The notes: generated by a model from the letters alone, not told the origin. A stretch of 64,000 bases of DNA from Lepisosteus oculatus (GCF_040954835.1 NC_090709.1:43966490-44030489), one strand, 5' to 3'. Positions 32,065 through 45,495 are shown, numbered from the stretch's first letter. Translations and numbers: made by a program.

Positions 32065-32137
32065 TGCCAAAACCCGGGATCGAACCAGGGACCTTTAGAT
32101 CTTCAGTCTAACGCTCTCCCAACTGAGCTATTTCGGC
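32065..32137 (-). tRNA. tRNA-Phe (GAA), unit 2
   Basis: 73-nt cloverleaf GCCGAAATAGCTCAGTTGGG to TTTTGGCA, anticodon loop CTGAAGA, T-arm CCTGGTTCGATCCCGG. The fourth acceptor pair is G:U here (G:C in units 6, 7, 8, 10, 11). TTTT begins right after the discriminator A. Confidence 0.95.
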
Positions 32138-33161
32138 AGTGCGCAAAGCCCACAGCCACCTGCTCCAGCCTTCCTGTGTTGTGGCATGAGCGCACCAAGA
32201 GTAGCGGGAGAGTGTTGCAGGAACGTCACTCAGAAGGAAAGCCACCCAGCTGCGCCCTCTGAGCTCTGTCCAGCGCATCTTCCTCGCATGGACTCCTGCC
32301 TGCGACGGGCAGGAAACAATTAGCAAGAACAGAACGACACGCCATGGGTGTCTCATGACCGCACCTTAGGTTGTGACACCTGCAGGTGTGAGGGGTTGCC
32401 GGGCTACTTTGGAGCAGAGCTTGGGCGGAGGGGGGGCGGGAAAGCAGACAAAGAGGTGACACCTCAAGGTCTGCACGATCACAGCTCTCCGCCGCCCCAG
32501 GCTTCCGCTCGATAAGCTACTGGACACACCCGCCCCTCCTCACACAGACCGTGGAAAAGCCCCCGAGTGGGAGGGCTCGCTCTTCCTCCCAGGAGCTCTT
32601 GGACACGACGCCCAGACAGGGCGCGGGGAGCCGCCGCCTGCAAACACGGCTCCAGGCAGGACTCCACTCCGCAGGAGCCGCAGAGCAGAGGAGATGAGGG
32701 CAGCTTAGCTCCTGTGCAGAGACCTGAGCTGTTGTTGCTGTGGATGCTGTCTTTTCTGCACTCGGGGTAGGAGTGAATGTTGAGTTGCACTTAGAAATGA
32801 AGCAGAGCACTTCAACGGCACGGGTGTGTGTGTGTGTGCGCCCTGGTGATTCTGGGAGACAGATCGAACCTGGGCTAAAAGAGAGGGGGCTTAGCCCTCT
32901 TCCATTTGCTAGTTCAAAGTTGTACAACCCCTTTGTATCTGCTAGGCGGCGCAGTCGTCGTGCACAAAGAACACTTTGAAAAGCGTCAAAGGCAAGTCAT
33001 TCCGAGTTGGTCGTTTGTGTTTTCCGTTCAGACGCGAAATGCTGACATGATCTCTCGGCTCCTCGGTTGTCATTTCTGCTCCGTAAAGGGATCACAGCAC
33101 GCGTCGGCTTCCAGCATGCTGGGTCGGGACACGATGCCGGGGGTTGGAGAGAGCGATGTCT

Positions 33162-33233
33162 TCCTCGTTAGTATAGTGGCAAGTATCCCCGCCTGTCACG
33201 CGGGAGACCGGGGTTCGATTCCCCGACGGGGAG
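33162..33233 (+). tRNA. tRNA-Asp (GTC), unit 2
   Basis: Identical to the unit 1 gene. Confidence 0.95.
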
Positions 33234-33854
33234 TAGCTTTTCTTTCACCTCCTTAGAGAAATGACTGCCTTTCACTTCTCTGTTTTCTTTCACAGCGTCG
33301 TGCACCTTTTCATTGCTCTCGCTTTCAGAGCCTCCGCACGGCAGTCGACTCGACATCAGGAAGCACATTGAAGTGAAAGCAGGAAGCGCTGCGACATGCA
33401 CTGTGCAGATCCCGCCACACTAAGAGGTGAGTGGGTCTGTTCGATGCACAAAGAACGCTTTGAGAAGCGTCAAAGGCAAGTCATTCCGAGTTGGTCGTTT
33501 GTGTTTTCCGTTCAGACGCGAAATGCTGAAATGATCTCTCGGCTCCTCGGTTGTCATTTCTGCTCCGTAAAGGAATCACAGCACGCGTCGGCTTCCAGCA
33601 CGGTGGGTCGGGACACGATGCCGGGGGTCGGAGAGAGCGATGTCTTCCTCGTTAGTATAGGACCTGTCACCTGTCCCCACCTGTCACGCGGGAGACTGGG
33701 GTGCATCAGGACGCGCCTTGAAGTGAAAGCAGGATGCGCTGTGACATGCACTGTGCAGATCCCGCCACACTAAGAGGTGGGTCCAGTGGGTCTGTTCGAT
33801 CACAGCGCTAGGCGAATCCCCAATCCCCTTTTGTGCCTGGCGACAAAAGATGTC

Positions 33855-33927
33855 TGTTTCCGCCCGGTTTCGAACCGGGGACCTTTCGCGTGTGAGGCGA
33901 ACGTGATAACCACTACACTACGGAAAC
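33855..33927 (-). tRNA. tRNA-Val (CAC), unit 2
   Basis: Standard array sequence with a fully Watson-Crick acceptor stem (3' strand CGGAAAC). Confidence 0.95.
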
Positions 33928-34621
33928 GGTGGTAAGACGTGCCCAGCGGCCCAGCGCTGAGCTTCGCCAATGCGATTTAGCTGCTTCCAGTGCCTTTATT
34001 GGAGTGCGCTGATGGACCGTGCTCTCTCTCCAGAGACCAGCACGCCTGTCATGGACGGAGCAGGAAAGGCGGCGCCACATTCTACAGCCCTCTCCACGCA
34101 ATCGACGAAATCGGGCTACTGAAGTGGAGAAAATCGCCTCTCCAGAAAGTGCAAATATCATCTTGGAGACTATAAATCCTATTGCCGAAGGTCAGCCCTG
34201 TCTACCAGAGTAACCCTCCCACAGCGATGATCAGCTCGTCTCACACGCGAGAAGTTTCGGTTGGAAACAAGCGCCCCCTCTTCTCGCACGTTTTGCACGT
34301 TCGAGTAGTTTTAATGCGGCTCTTTCGTACACGGTGCTGATCTTTTGGAAAGCAGGAGGCAAAACCGAGTCGAACCGCCTGGGTGAAAACCAGGAACCCT
34401 AACCGCTAGACTATATGGCAGCGAACAACCATGCTGTTCACGGCATCAAGCAAGCAAACTACATAAATATGAGAAAACACGCAAGAGAGTTGTCACTCAG
34501 AGTGTCGAAGGGTCGATGTATACTGGGGCTCAGTTGAAATGCAACGTCAGGACTTTTCCGAATTATGTCACACGAAGAGAGCACAGCCCTTTCCGCCCTG
34601 CCGCGTGTGTCTCGGTAACTC

Positions 34622-34693
34622 GCTGTGATCGTATAGTGGTCAGTACTTTGCGTTGTGGCCGCAACAACCCCGGTTCGAATCCGGGTCACGGCA
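34622..34693 (+). tRNA. tRNA-His (GTG), unit 3
   Basis: Standard array copy. Confidence 0.95.
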
Positions 34694-35267
34694 GAATAGG
34701 GGCGTCTGCTTTTACTACTCGCGCGAATGAAGGCAAAAAAAAGCCAATCGACGTGAACGAACGGCGCTTTACAGAGGAGTACTGCCTGACTGGATCGTTG
34801 ATGAACGACAGAGGCCACTCCGACCTCTTCTCGGTTTTCTTCAATGACTTACTAAGGATCTTCTTCACATTCGCCCATGCAGGGGAAGCCAGTTACACCA
34901 AAGCAAACGCAGGAAAGTGCATTTCAAGCAGAGACCAGGAGGGACTTGTTTACACCGAGAGTGGGCGGAGAATGGAACAATGCGCCCAGCCCTGTTGCTG
35001 GAGCCGATTCTTGATGAGCTCTTGGGCTCACTAAGAGGCCCCCGCTGGATGCTAATCTTTCTGTTGTTCTTGCAGGTCCTGCGCTGCTTTTGAGCCGACA
35101 GAGCTCGACCTGGTCTGTCGGCACAGCCCAATTGCAAATGATCGGCTCCGCGTACAGAAGGAACGTGCGTTTGGTACAAGAGTGCACGAAGGCACCGGAA
35201 ATACATTGGGAACAAATGACCGGTCGCTCAAGACCTCTGTGAAGTACAGGAGCGTGCAAAACGAGGC

Positions 35268-35340
35268 TGTTTCCGCCCGGTCTCGAACCGGGGACCTTTC
35301 GCGTGTTAGGCGAACGTGATAGCCGCTACACTACGGAAAC
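35268..35340 (-). tRNA. tRNA-Val (AAC), unit 3
   Basis: Standard array copy. Confidence 0.95.
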
Positions 35341-35449
35341 CTGTAGGGACTGCTGCTGGTGTCTCGCTTGCGTTTCGGGCTGAGAAAGGGACGCGTCACT
35401 TTAGGCAGGTGGCGCTGGAGAGAGGATCAAAGGGCGCGATGAAACAAAA

Positions 35450-35522
35450 TGCCAAAACCCGGGATCGAACCAGGGACCTTTAGATCTTCAGTCTAACGCT
35501 CTCCCAACTGAGCTATTTCGGC
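35450..35522 (-). tRNA. tRNA-Phe (GAA), unit 3
   Basis: Standard copy with the G:U fourth acceptor pair. Confidence 0.95.
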
Positions 35523-36546
35523 AGTGCGCAAAGCCCACAGCCACCTGCTCCAGCCTTCCTGTGTTGTGGCATGAGCGCACCAAGAGTAGCGGGAGAGTGT
35601 TGCAGGAACGTCACTCAGAAGGAAAGCCACCCAGCTGCGCCCTCTGAGCTCTGTCCAGCGCATCTTCCTCGCATGGACTCCTGCCTGCGACGGGCAGGAA
35701 ACAATTAGCAAGAACAGAACGACACGCCATGGGTGTCTCATGACCGCACCTTAGGTTGTGACACCTGCAGGTGTGAGGGGTTGCCGGGCTACTTTGGAGC
35801 AGAGCTTGGGCGGAGGGGGGGCGGGAAAGCAGACAAAGAGGTGACACCTCAAGGTCTGCACGATCACAGCTCTCCGCCGCCCCAGGCTTCCGCTCGATAA
35901 GCTACTGGACACACCCGCCCCTCCTCACACAGACCGTGGAAAAGCCCCCGAGTGGGAGGGCTCGCTCTTCCTCCCAGGAGCTCTTGGACACGACGCCCAG
36001 ACAGGGCGCGGGGAGCCGCCGCCTGCAAACACGGCTCCAGGCAGGACTCCACTCCGCAGGAGCCGCAGAGCAGAGGAGATGAGGGCAGCTTAGCTCCTGT
36101 GCAGAGACCTGAGCTGTTGTTGCTGTGGATGCTGTCTTTTCTGCACTCGGGGTAGGAGTGAATGTTGAGTTGCACTTAGAAATGAAGCAGAGCACTTCAA
36201 CGGCACGGGTGTGTGTGTGTGTGCGCCCTGGTGATTCTGGGAGACAGATCGAACCTGGGCTAAAAGAGAGGGGGCTTAGCCCTCTTCCATTTGCTAGTTC
36301 AAAGTTGTACAACCCCTTTGTATCTGCTAGGCGGCGCAGTCGTCGTGCACAAAGAACACTTTGAAAAGCGTCAAAGGCAAGTCATTCCGAGTTGGTCGTT
36401 TGTGTTTTCCGTTCAGACGCGAAATGCTGACATGATCTCTCGGCTCCTCGGTTGTCATTTCTGCTCCGTAAAGGGATCACAGCACGCGTCGGCTTCCAGC
36501 ATGCTGGGTCGGGACACGATGCCGGGGGTTGGAGAGAGCGATGTCT

Positions 36547-36618
36547 TCCTCGTTAGTATAGTGGCAAGTATCCCCGCCTGTCACGCGGGAGACCGGGGTT
36601 CGATTCCCCGACGGGGAG
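36547..36618 (+). tRNA. tRNA-Asp (GTC), unit 3
   Basis: Standard array copy. Confidence 0.95.
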
Positions 36619-37239
36619 TAGCTTTTCTTTCACCTCCTTAGAGAAATGACTGCCTTTCACTTCTCTGTTTTCTTTCACAGCGTCGTGCACCTTTTCATTG
36701 CTCTCGCTTTCAGAGCCTCCGCACGGCAGTCGACTCGACATCAGGAAGCACATTGAAGTGAAAGCAGGAAGCGCTGCGACATGCACTGTGCAGATCCCGC
36801 CACACTAAGAGGTGAGTGGGTCTGTTCGATGCACAAAGAACGCTTTGAGAAGCGTCAAAGGCAAGTCATTCCGAGTTGGTCGTTTGTGTTTTCCGTTCAG
36901 ACGCGAAATGCTGAAATGATCTCTCGGCTCCTCGGTTGTCATTTCTGCTCCGTAAAGGAATCACAGCACGCGTCGGCTTCCAGCACGGTGGGTCGGGACA
37001 CGATGCCGGGGGTCGGAGAGAGCGATGTCTTCCTCGTTAGTATAGGACCTGTCACCTGTCCCCACCTGTCACGCGGGAGACTGGGGTGCATCAGGACGCG
37101 CCTTGAAGTGAAAGCAGGATGCGCTGTGACATGCACTGTGCAGATCCCGCCACACTAAGAGGTGGGTCCAGTGGGTCTGTTCGATCACAGCGCTAGGCGA
37201 ATCCCCAATCCCCTTTTGTGCCTGGCGACAAAAGATGTC

Positions 37240-37312
37240 TGTTTCCGCCCGGTTTCGAACCGGGGACCTTTCGCGTGTGAGGCGAACGTGATAACCACTA
37301 CACTACGGAAAC
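37240..37312 (-). tRNA. tRNA-Val (CAC), unit 3
   Basis: Standard array copy. Confidence 0.95.
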
Positions 37313-38006
37313 GGTGGTAAGACGTGCCCAGCGGCCCAGCGCTGAGCTTCGCCAATGCGATTTAGCTGCTTCCAGTGCCTTTATTGGAGTGCGCTGATGG
37401 ACCGTGCTCTCTCTCCAGAGACCAGCACGCCTGTCATGGACGGAGCAGGAAAGGCGGCGCCACATTCTACAGCCCTCTCCACGCAATCGACGAAATCGGG
37501 CTACTGAAGTGGAGAAAATCGCCTCTCCAGAAAGTGCAAATATCATCTTGGAGACTATAAATCCTATTGCCGAAGGTCAGCCCTGTCTACCAGAGTAACC
37601 CTCCCACAGCGATGATCAGCTCGTCTCACACGCGAGAAGTTTCGGTTGGAAACAAGCGCCCCCTCTTCTCGCACGTTTTGCACGTTCGAGTAGTTTTAAT
37701 GCGGCTCTTTCGTACACGGTGCTGATCTTTTGGAAAGCAGGAGGCAAAACCGAGTCGAACCGCCTGGGTGAAAACCAGGAACCCTAACCGCTAGACTATA
37801 TGGCAGCGAACAACCATGCTGTTCACGGCATCAAGCAAGCAAACTACATAAATATGAGAAAACACGCAAGAGAGTTGTCACTCAGAGTGTCGAAGGGTCG
37901 ATGTATACTGGGGCTCAGTTGAAATGCAACGTCAGGACTTTTCCGAATTATGTCACACGAAGAGAGCACAGCCCTTTCCGCCCTGCCGCGTGTGTCTCGG
38001 TAACTC

Positions 38007-38078
38007 GCTGTGATCGTATAGTGGTCAGTACTTTGCGTTGTGGCCGCAACAACCCCGGTTCGAATCCGGGTCACGGCA
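38007..38078 (+). tRNA. tRNA-His (GTG), unit 4
   Basis: Standard array copy. Confidence 0.95.
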
Positions 38079-38652
38079 GAATAGGGGCGTCTGCTTTTAC
38101 TACTCGCGCGAATGAAGGCAAAAAAAAGCCAATCGACGTGAACGAACGGCGCTTTACAGAGGAGTACTGCCTGACTGGATCGTTGATGAACGACAGAGGC
38201 CACTCCGACCTCTTCTCGGTTTTCTTCAATGACTTACTAAGGATCTTCTTCACATTCGCCCATGCAGGGGAAGCCAGTTACACCAAAGCAAACGCAGGAA
38301 AGTGCATTTCAAGCAGAGACCAGGAGGGACTTGTTTACACCGAGAGTGGGCGGAGAATGGAACAATGCGCCCAGCCCTGTTGCTGGAGCCGATTCTTGAT
38401 GAGCTCTTGGGCTCACTAAGAGGCCCCCGCTGGATGCTAATCTTTCTGTTGTTCTTGCAGGTCCTGCGCTGCTTTTGAGCCGACAGAGCTCGACCTGGTC
38501 TGTCGGCACAGCCCAATTGCAAATGATCGGCTCCGCGTACAGAAGGAACGTGCGTTTGGTACAAGAGTGCACGAAGGCACCGGAAATACATTGGGAACAA
38601 ATGACCGGTCGCTCAAGACCTCTGTGAAGTACAGGAGCGTGCAAAACGAGGC

Positions 38653-38725
38653 TGTTTCCGCCCGGTCTCGAACCGGGGACCTTTCGCGTGTTAGGCGAAC
38701 GTGATAGCCGCTACACTACGGAAAC
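38653..38725 (-). tRNA. tRNA-Val (AAC), unit 4
   Basis: Standard array copy. Confidence 0.95.
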
Positions 38726-38834
38726 CTGTAGGGACTGCTGCTGGTGTCTCGCTTGCGTTTCGGGCTGAGAAAGGGACGCGTCACTTTAGGCAGGTGGCGC
38801 TGGAGAGAGGATCAAAGGGCGCGATGAAACAAAA

Positions 38835-38907
38835 TGCCAAAACCCGGGATCGAACCAGGGACCTTTAGATCTTCAGTCTAACGCTCTCCCAACTGAGCTA
38901 TTTCGGC
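38835..38907 (-). tRNA. tRNA-Phe (GAA), unit 4
   Basis: Copy with the G:U fourth acceptor pair. Confidence 0.95.
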
Positions 38908-39931
38908 AGTGCGCAAAGCCCACAGCCACCTGCTCCAGCCTTCCTGTGTTGTGGCATGAGCGCACCAAGAGTAGCGGGAGAGTGTTGCAGGAACGTCACT
39001 CAGAAGGAAAGCCACCCAGCTGCGCCCTCTGAGCTCTGTCCAGCGCATCTTCCTCGCATGGACTCCTGCCTGCGACGGGCAGGAAACAATTAGCAAGAAC
39101 AGAACGACACGCCATGGGTGTCTCATGACCGCACCTTAGGTTGTGACACGTGCAGGTGTGAGGGGTTGCCGGGCTACTTTGGAGCAGAGCTTGGGCGGAG
39201 GGGGGGCGGGAAAGCAGACAAAGAGGTGACACCTCAAGGTCTGCACGATCACAGCTCTCCGCCGCCCCAGGCTTCCGCTCGATAAGCTACTGGACACACC
39301 CGCCCCTCCTCACACAGACCGTGGAAAAGCCCCCGAGTGGGAGGGCTCGCTCTTCCTCCCAGGAGCTCTTGGACACGACGCCCAGACAGGGCGCGGGGAG
39401 CCGCCGCCTGCAAACACGGCTCCAGGCAGGACTCCACTCCGCAGGAGCCGCAGAGCAGAGGAGATGAGGGCAGCTTAGCTCCTGTGCAGAGACCTGAGCT
39501 GTTGTTGCTGTGGATGCTGTCTTTTCTGCACTCGGGGTAGGAGTGAATGTTGAGTTGCACTTAGAAATGAAGCAGAGCACTTCAACGGCACGGGTGTGTG
39601 TGTGTGTGCGCCCTGGTGATTCTGGGAGACAGATCGAACCTGGGCTAAAAGAGAGGGGGCTTAGCCCTCTTCCATTTGCTAGTTCAAAGTTGTACAACCC
39701 CTTTGTATCTGCTAGGCGGCGCAGTCGTCGTGCACAAAGAACACTTTGAAAAGCGTCAAAGGCAAGTCATTCCGAGTTGGTCGTTTGTGTTTTCCGTTCA
39801 GACGCGAAATGCTGACATGATCTCTCGGCTCCTCGGTTGTCATTTCTGCTCCGTAAAGGGATCACAGCACGCGTCGGCTTCCAGCATGCTGGGTCGGGAC
39901 ACGATGCCGGGGGTTGGAGAGAGCGATGTCT

Positions 39932-40003
39932 TCCTCGTTAGTATAGTGGCAAGTATCCCCGCCTGTCACGCGGGAGACCGGGGTTCGATTCCCCGACGGG
40001 GAG
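39932..40003 (+). tRNA. tRNA-Asp (GTC), unit 4
   Basis: Standard array copy. Confidence 0.95.
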
Positions 40004-40624
40004 TAGCTTTTCTTTCACCTCCTTAGAGAAATGACTGCCTTTCACTTCTCTGTTTTCTTTCACAGCGTCGTGCACCTTTTCATTGCTCTCGCTTTCAGAG
40101 CCTCCGCACGGCAGTCGACTCGACATCAGGAAGCACATTGAAGTGAAAGCAGGAAGCGCTGCGACATGCACTGTGCAGATCCCGCCACACTAAGAGGTGA
40201 GTGGGTCTGTTCGATGCACAAAGAACGCTTTGAGAAGCGTCAAAGGCAAGTCATTCCGAGTTGGTCGTTTGTGTTTTCCGTTCAGACGCGAAATGCTGAA
40301 ATGATCTCTCGGCTCCTCGGTTGTCATTTCTGCTCCGTAAAGGAATCACAGCACGCGTCGGCTTCCAGCACGGTGGGTCGGGACACGATGCCGGGGGTCG
40401 GAGAGAGCGATGTCTTCCTCGTTAGTATAGGACCTGTCACCTGTCCCCACCTGTCACGCGGGAGACTGGGGTGCATCAGGACGCGCCTTGAAGTGAAAGC
40501 AGGATGCGCTGTGACATGCACTGTGCAGATCCCGCCACACTAAGAGGTGGGTCCAGTGGGTCTGTTCGATCACAGCGCTAGGCGAATCCCCAATCCCCTT
40601 TTGTGCCTGGCGACAAAAGATGTC

Positions 40625-40697
40625 TGTTTCCGCCCGGTTTCGAACCGGGGACCTTTCGCGTGTGAGGCGAACGTGATAACCACTACACTACGGAAAC
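40625..40697 (-). tRNA. tRNA-Val (CAC), unit 4
   Basis: Standard array copy. Confidence 0.95.
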
Positions 40698-41391
40698 GGT
40701 GGTAAGACGTGCCCAGCGGCCCAGCGCTGAGCTTCGCCAATGCGATTTAGCTGCTTCCAGTGCCTTTATTGGAGTGCGCTGATGGACCGTGCTCTCTCTC
40801 CAGAGACCAGCACGCCTGTCATGGACGGAGCAGGAAAGGCGGCGCCACATTCTACAGCCCTCTCCACGCAATCGACGAAATCGGGCTACTGAAGTGGAGA
40901 AAATCGCCTCTCCAGAAAGTGCAAATATCATCTTGGAGACTATAAATCCTATTGCCGAAGGTCAGCCCTGTCTACCAGAGTAACCCTCCCACAGCGATGA
41001 TCAGCTCGTCTCACACGCGAGAAGTTTCGGTTGGAAACAAGCGCCCCCTCTTCTCGCACGTTTTGCACGTTCGAGTAGTTTTAATGCGGCTCTTTCGTAC
41101 ACGGTGCTGATCTTTTGGAAAGCAGGAGGCAAAACCGAGTCGAACCGCCTGGGTGAAAACCAGGAACCCTAACCGCTAGACTATATGGCAGCGAACAACC
41201 ATGCTGTTCACGGCATCAAGCAAGCAAACTACATAAATATGAGAAAACACGCAAGAGAGTTGTCACTCAGAGTGTCGAAGGGTCGATGTATACTGGGGCT
41301 CAGTTGAAATGCAACGTCAGGACTTTTCCGAATTATGTCACACGAAGAGAGCACAGCCCTTTCCGCCCTGCCGCGTGTGTCTCGGTAACTC

Positions 41392-41463
41392 GCTGTGATC
41401 GTATAGTGGTCAGTACTTTGCGTTGTGGCCGCAACAACCCCGGTTCGAATCCGGGTCACGGCA
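41392..41463 (+). tRNA. tRNA-His (GTG), unit 5
   Basis: Standard array copy. Confidence 0.95.
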
Positions 41464-42037
41464 GAATAGGGGCGTCTGCTTTTACTACTCGCGCGAATGA
41501 AGGCAAAAAAAAGCCAATCGACGTGAACGAACGGCGCTTTACAGAGGAGTACTGCCTGACTGGATCGTTGATGAACGACAGAGGCCACTCCGACCTCTTC
41601 TCGGTTTTCTTCAATGACTTACTAAGGATCTTCTTCACATTCGCCCATGCAGGGGAAGCCAGTTACACCAAAGCAAACGCAGGAAAGTGCATTTCAAGCA
41701 GAGACCAGGAGGGACTTGTTTACACCGAGAGTGGGCGGAGAATGGAACAATGCGCCCAGCCCTGTTGCTGGAGCCGATTCTTGATGAGCTCTTGGGCTCA
41801 CTAAGAGGCCCCCGCTGGATGCTAATCTTTCTGTTGTTCTTGCAGGTCCTGCGCTGCTTTTGAGCCGACAGAGCTCGACCTGGTCTGTCGGCACAGCCCA
41901 ATTGCAAATGATCGGCTCCGCGTACAGAAGGAACGTGCGTTTGGTACAAGAGTGCACGAAGGCACCGGAAATACATTGGGAACAAATGACCGGTCGCTCA
42001 AGACCTCTGTGAAGTACAGGAGCGTGCAAAACGAGGC

Positions 42038-42110
42038 TGTTTCCGCCCGGTCTCGAACCGGGGACCTTTCGCGTGTTAGGCGAACGTGATAGCCGCTACA
42101 CTACGGAAAC
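42038..42110 (-). tRNA. tRNA-Val (AAC), unit 5
   Basis: Standard array copy. Confidence 0.95.
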
Positions 42111-42219
42111 CTGTAGGGACTGCTGCTGGTGTCTCGCTTGCGTTTCGGGCTGAGAAAGGGACGCGTCACTTTAGGCAGGTGGCGCTGGAGAGAGGATCAA
42201 AGGGCGCGATGAAACAAAA

Positions 42220-42292
42220 TGCCAAAACCCGGGATCGAACCAGGGACCTTTAGATCTTCAGTCTAACGCTCTCCCAACTGAGCTATTTCGGC
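42220..42292 (-). tRNA. tRNA-Phe (GAA), unit 5
   Basis: Copy with the G:U fourth acceptor pair. Confidence 0.95.
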
Positions 42293-43316
42293 AGTGCGCA
42301 AAGCCCACAGCCACCTGCTCCAGCCTTCCTGTGTTGTGGCATGAGCGCACCAAGAGTAGCGGGAGAGTGTTGCAGGAACGTCACTCAGAAGGAAAGCCAC
42401 CCAGCTGCGCCCTCTGAGCTCTGTCCAGCGCATCTTCCTCGCATGGACTCCTGCCTGCGACGGGCAGGAAACAATTAGCAAGAACAGAACGACACGCCAT
42501 GGGTGTCTCATGACCGCACCTTAGGTTGTGACACCTGCAGGTGTGAGGGGTTGCCGGGCTACTTTGGAGCAGAGCTTGGGCGGAGGGGGGGCGGGAAAGC
42601 AGACAAAGAGGTGACACCTCAAGGTCTGCACGATCACAGCTCTCCGCCGCCCCAGGCTTCCGCTCGATAAGCTACTGGACACACCCGCCCCTCCTCACAC
42701 AGACCGTGGAAAAGCCCCCGAGTGGGAGGGCTCGCTCTTCCTCCCAGGAGCTCTTGGACACGACGCCCAGACAGGGCGCGGGGAGCCGCCGCCTGCAAAC
42801 ACGGCTCCAGGCAGGACTCCACTCCGCAGGAGCCGCAGAGCAGAGGAGATGAGGGCAGCTTAGCTCCTGTGCAGAGACCTGAGCTGTTGTTGCTGTGGAT
42901 GCTGTCTTTTCTGCACTCGGGGTAGGAGTGAATGTTGAGTTGCACTTAGAAATGAAGCAGAGCACTTCAACGGCACGGGTGTGTGTGTGTGTGCGCCCTG
43001 GTGATTCTGGGAGACAGATCGAACCTGGGCTAAAAGAGAGGGGGCTTAGCCCTCTTCCATTTGCTAGTTCAAAGTTGTACAACCCCTTTGTATCTGCTAG
43101 GCGGCGCAGTCGTCGTGCACAAAGAACACTTTGAAAAGCGTCAAAGGCAAGTCATTCCGAGTTGGTCGTTTGTGTTTTCCGTTCAGACGCGAAATGCTGA
43201 CATGATCTCTCGGCTCCTCGGTTGTCATTTCTGCTCCGTAAAGGGATCACAGCACGCGTCGGCTTCCAGCATGCTGGGTCGGGACACGATGCCGGGGGTT
43301 GGAGAGAGCGATGTCT

Positions 43317-43388
43317 TCCTCGTTAGTATAGTGGCAAGTATCCCCGCCTGTCACGCGGGAGACCGGGGTTCGATTCCCCGACGGGGAG
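43317..43388 (+). tRNA. tRNA-Asp (GTC), unit 5
   Basis: Standard array copy. Confidence 0.95.
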
Positions 43389-44009
43389 TAGCTTTTCTTT
43401 CACCTCCTTAGAGAAATGACTGCCTTTCACTTCTCTGTTTTCTTTCACAGCGTCGTGCACCTTTTCATTGCTCTCGCTTTCAGAGCCTCCGCACGGCAGT
43501 CGACTCGACATCAGGAAGCACATTGAAGTGAAAGCAGGAAGCGCTGCGACATGCACTGTGCAGATCCCGCCACACTAAGAGGTGAGTGGGTCTGTTCGAT
43601 GCACAAAGAACGCTTTGAGAAGCGTCAAAGGCAAGTCATTCCGAGTTGGTCGTTTGTGTTTTCCGTTCAGACGCGAAATGCTGAAATGATCTCTCGGCTC
43701 CTCGGTTGTCATTTCTGCTCCGTAAAGGAATCACAGCACGCGTCGGCTTCCAGCACGGTGGGTCGGGACACGATGCCGGGGGTCGGAGAGAGCGATGTCT
43801 TCCTCGTTAGTATAGGACCTGTCACCTGTCCCCACCTGTCACGCGGGAGACTGGGGTGCATCAGGACGCGCCTTGAAGTGAAAGCAGGATGCGCTGTGAC
43901 ATGCACTGTGCAGATCCCGCCACACTAAGAGGTGGGTCCAGTGGGTCTGTTCGATCACAGCGCTAGGCGAATCCCCAATCCCCTTTTGTGCCTGGCGACA
44001 AAAGATGTC

Positions 44010-44082
44010 TGTTTCCGCCCGGTTTCGAACCGGGGACCTTTCGCGTGTGAGGCGAACGTGATAACCACTACACTACGGAAAC
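44010..44082 (-). tRNA. tRNA-Val (CAC), unit 5
   Basis: Standard array copy. Confidence 0.95.
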
Positions 44083-44776
44083 GGTGGTAAGACGTGCCCA
44101 GCGGCCCAGCGCTGAGCTTCGCCAATGCGATTTAGCTGCTTCCAGTGCCTTTATTGGAGTGCGCTGATGGACCGTGCTCTCTCTCCAGAGACCAGCACGC
44201 CTGTCATGGACGGAGCAGGAAAGGCGGCGCCACATTCTACAGCCCTCTCCACGCAATCGACGAAATCGGGCTACTGAAGTGGAGAAAATCGCCTCTCCAG
44301 AAAGTGCAAATATCATCTTGGAGACTATAAATCCTATTGCCGAAGGTCAGCCCTGTCTACCAGAGTAACCCTCCCACAGCGATGATCAGCTCGTCTCACA
44401 CGCGAGAAGTTTCGGTTGGAAACAAGCGCCCCCTCTTCTCGCACGTTTTGCACGTTCGAGTAGTTTTAATGCGGCTCTTTCGTACACGGTGCTGATCTTT
44501 TGGAAAGCAGGAGGCAAAACCGAGTCGAACCGCCTGGGTGAAAACCAGGAACCCTAACCGCTAGACTATATGGCAGCGAACAACCATGCTGTTCACGGCA
44601 TCAAGCAAGCAAACTACATAAATATGAGAAAACACGCAAGAGAGTTGTCACTCAGAGTGTCGAAGGGTCGATGTATACTGGGGCTCAGTTGAAATGCAAC
44701 GTCAGGACTTTTCCGAATTATGTCACACGAAGAGAGCACAGCCCTTTCCGCCCTGCCGCGTGTGTCTCGGTAACTC

Positions 44777-44848
44777 GCTGTGATCGTATAGTGGTCAGTA
44801 CTTTGCGTTGTGGCCGCAACAACCCCGGTTCGAATCCGGGTCACGGCA
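44777..44848 (+). tRNA. tRNA-His (GTG), unit 6
   Basis: Standard array copy. Confidence 0.95.
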
Positions 44849-45422
44849 GAATAGGGGCGTCTGCTTTTACTACTCGCGCGAATGAAGGCAAAAAAAAGCC
44901 AATCGACGTGAACGAACGGCGCTTTACAGAGGAGTACTGCCTGACTGGATCGTTGATGAACGACAGAGGCCACTCCGACCTCTTCTCGGTTTTCTTCAAT
45001 GACTTACTAAGGATCTTCTTCACATTCGCCCATGCAGGGGAAGCCAGTTACACCAAAGCAAACGCAGGAAAGTGCATTTCAAGCAGAGACCAGGAGGGAC
45101 TTGTTTACACCGAGAGTGGGCGGAGAATGGAACAATGCGCCCAGCCCTGTTGCTGGAGCCGATTCTTGATGAGCTCTTGGGCTCACTAAGAGGCCCCCGC
45201 TGGATGCTAATCTTTCTGTTGTTCTTGCAGGTCCTGCGCTGCTTTTGAGCCGACAGAGCTCGACCTGGTCTGTCGGCACAGCCCAATTGCAAATGATCGG
45301 CTCCGCGTACAGAAGGAACGTGCGTTTGGTACAAGAGTGCACGAAGGCACCGGAAATACATTGGGAACAAATGACCGGTCGCTCAAGACCTCTGTGAAGT
45401 ACAGGAGCGTGCAAAACGAGGC

Positions 45423-45495
45423 TGTTTCCGCCCGGTCTCGAACCGGGGACCTTTCGCGTGTTAGGCGAACGTGATAGCCGCTACACTACGGAAAC
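45423..45495 (-). tRNA. tRNA-Val (AAC), unit 6
   Basis: Standard array copy. Confidence 0.95.

Larger units (their letters stand above)
30829..34213. repeat. Array unit 2 (3,385 bp)
   Basis: Full-length reference unit. Carries GATCAAAGG before tRNA-Phe and CACCTGCAG near offset 1548. Relics: Glu 30973-31035 (-), Asp 33646-33705 (+). Confidence 0.95.
34214..37598. repeat. Array unit 3 (3,385 bp)
   Basis: No difference from unit 2 noticed. Relics: Glu 34358-34420 (-), Asp 37031-37090 (+). Confidence 0.95.
37599..40983. repeat. Array unit 4 (3,385 bp)
   Basis: Like units 2, 3 and 5 at GATCAAAGG but with CACGTGCAG near offset 1548. Relics: Glu 37743-37805 (-), Asp 40416-40475 (+). Confidence 0.95.
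40984..44368. repeat. Array unit 5 (3,385 bp)
   Basis: Same marker bases as units 2 and 3. Relics: Glu 41128-41190 (-), Asp 43801-43860 (+). Confidence 0.95.
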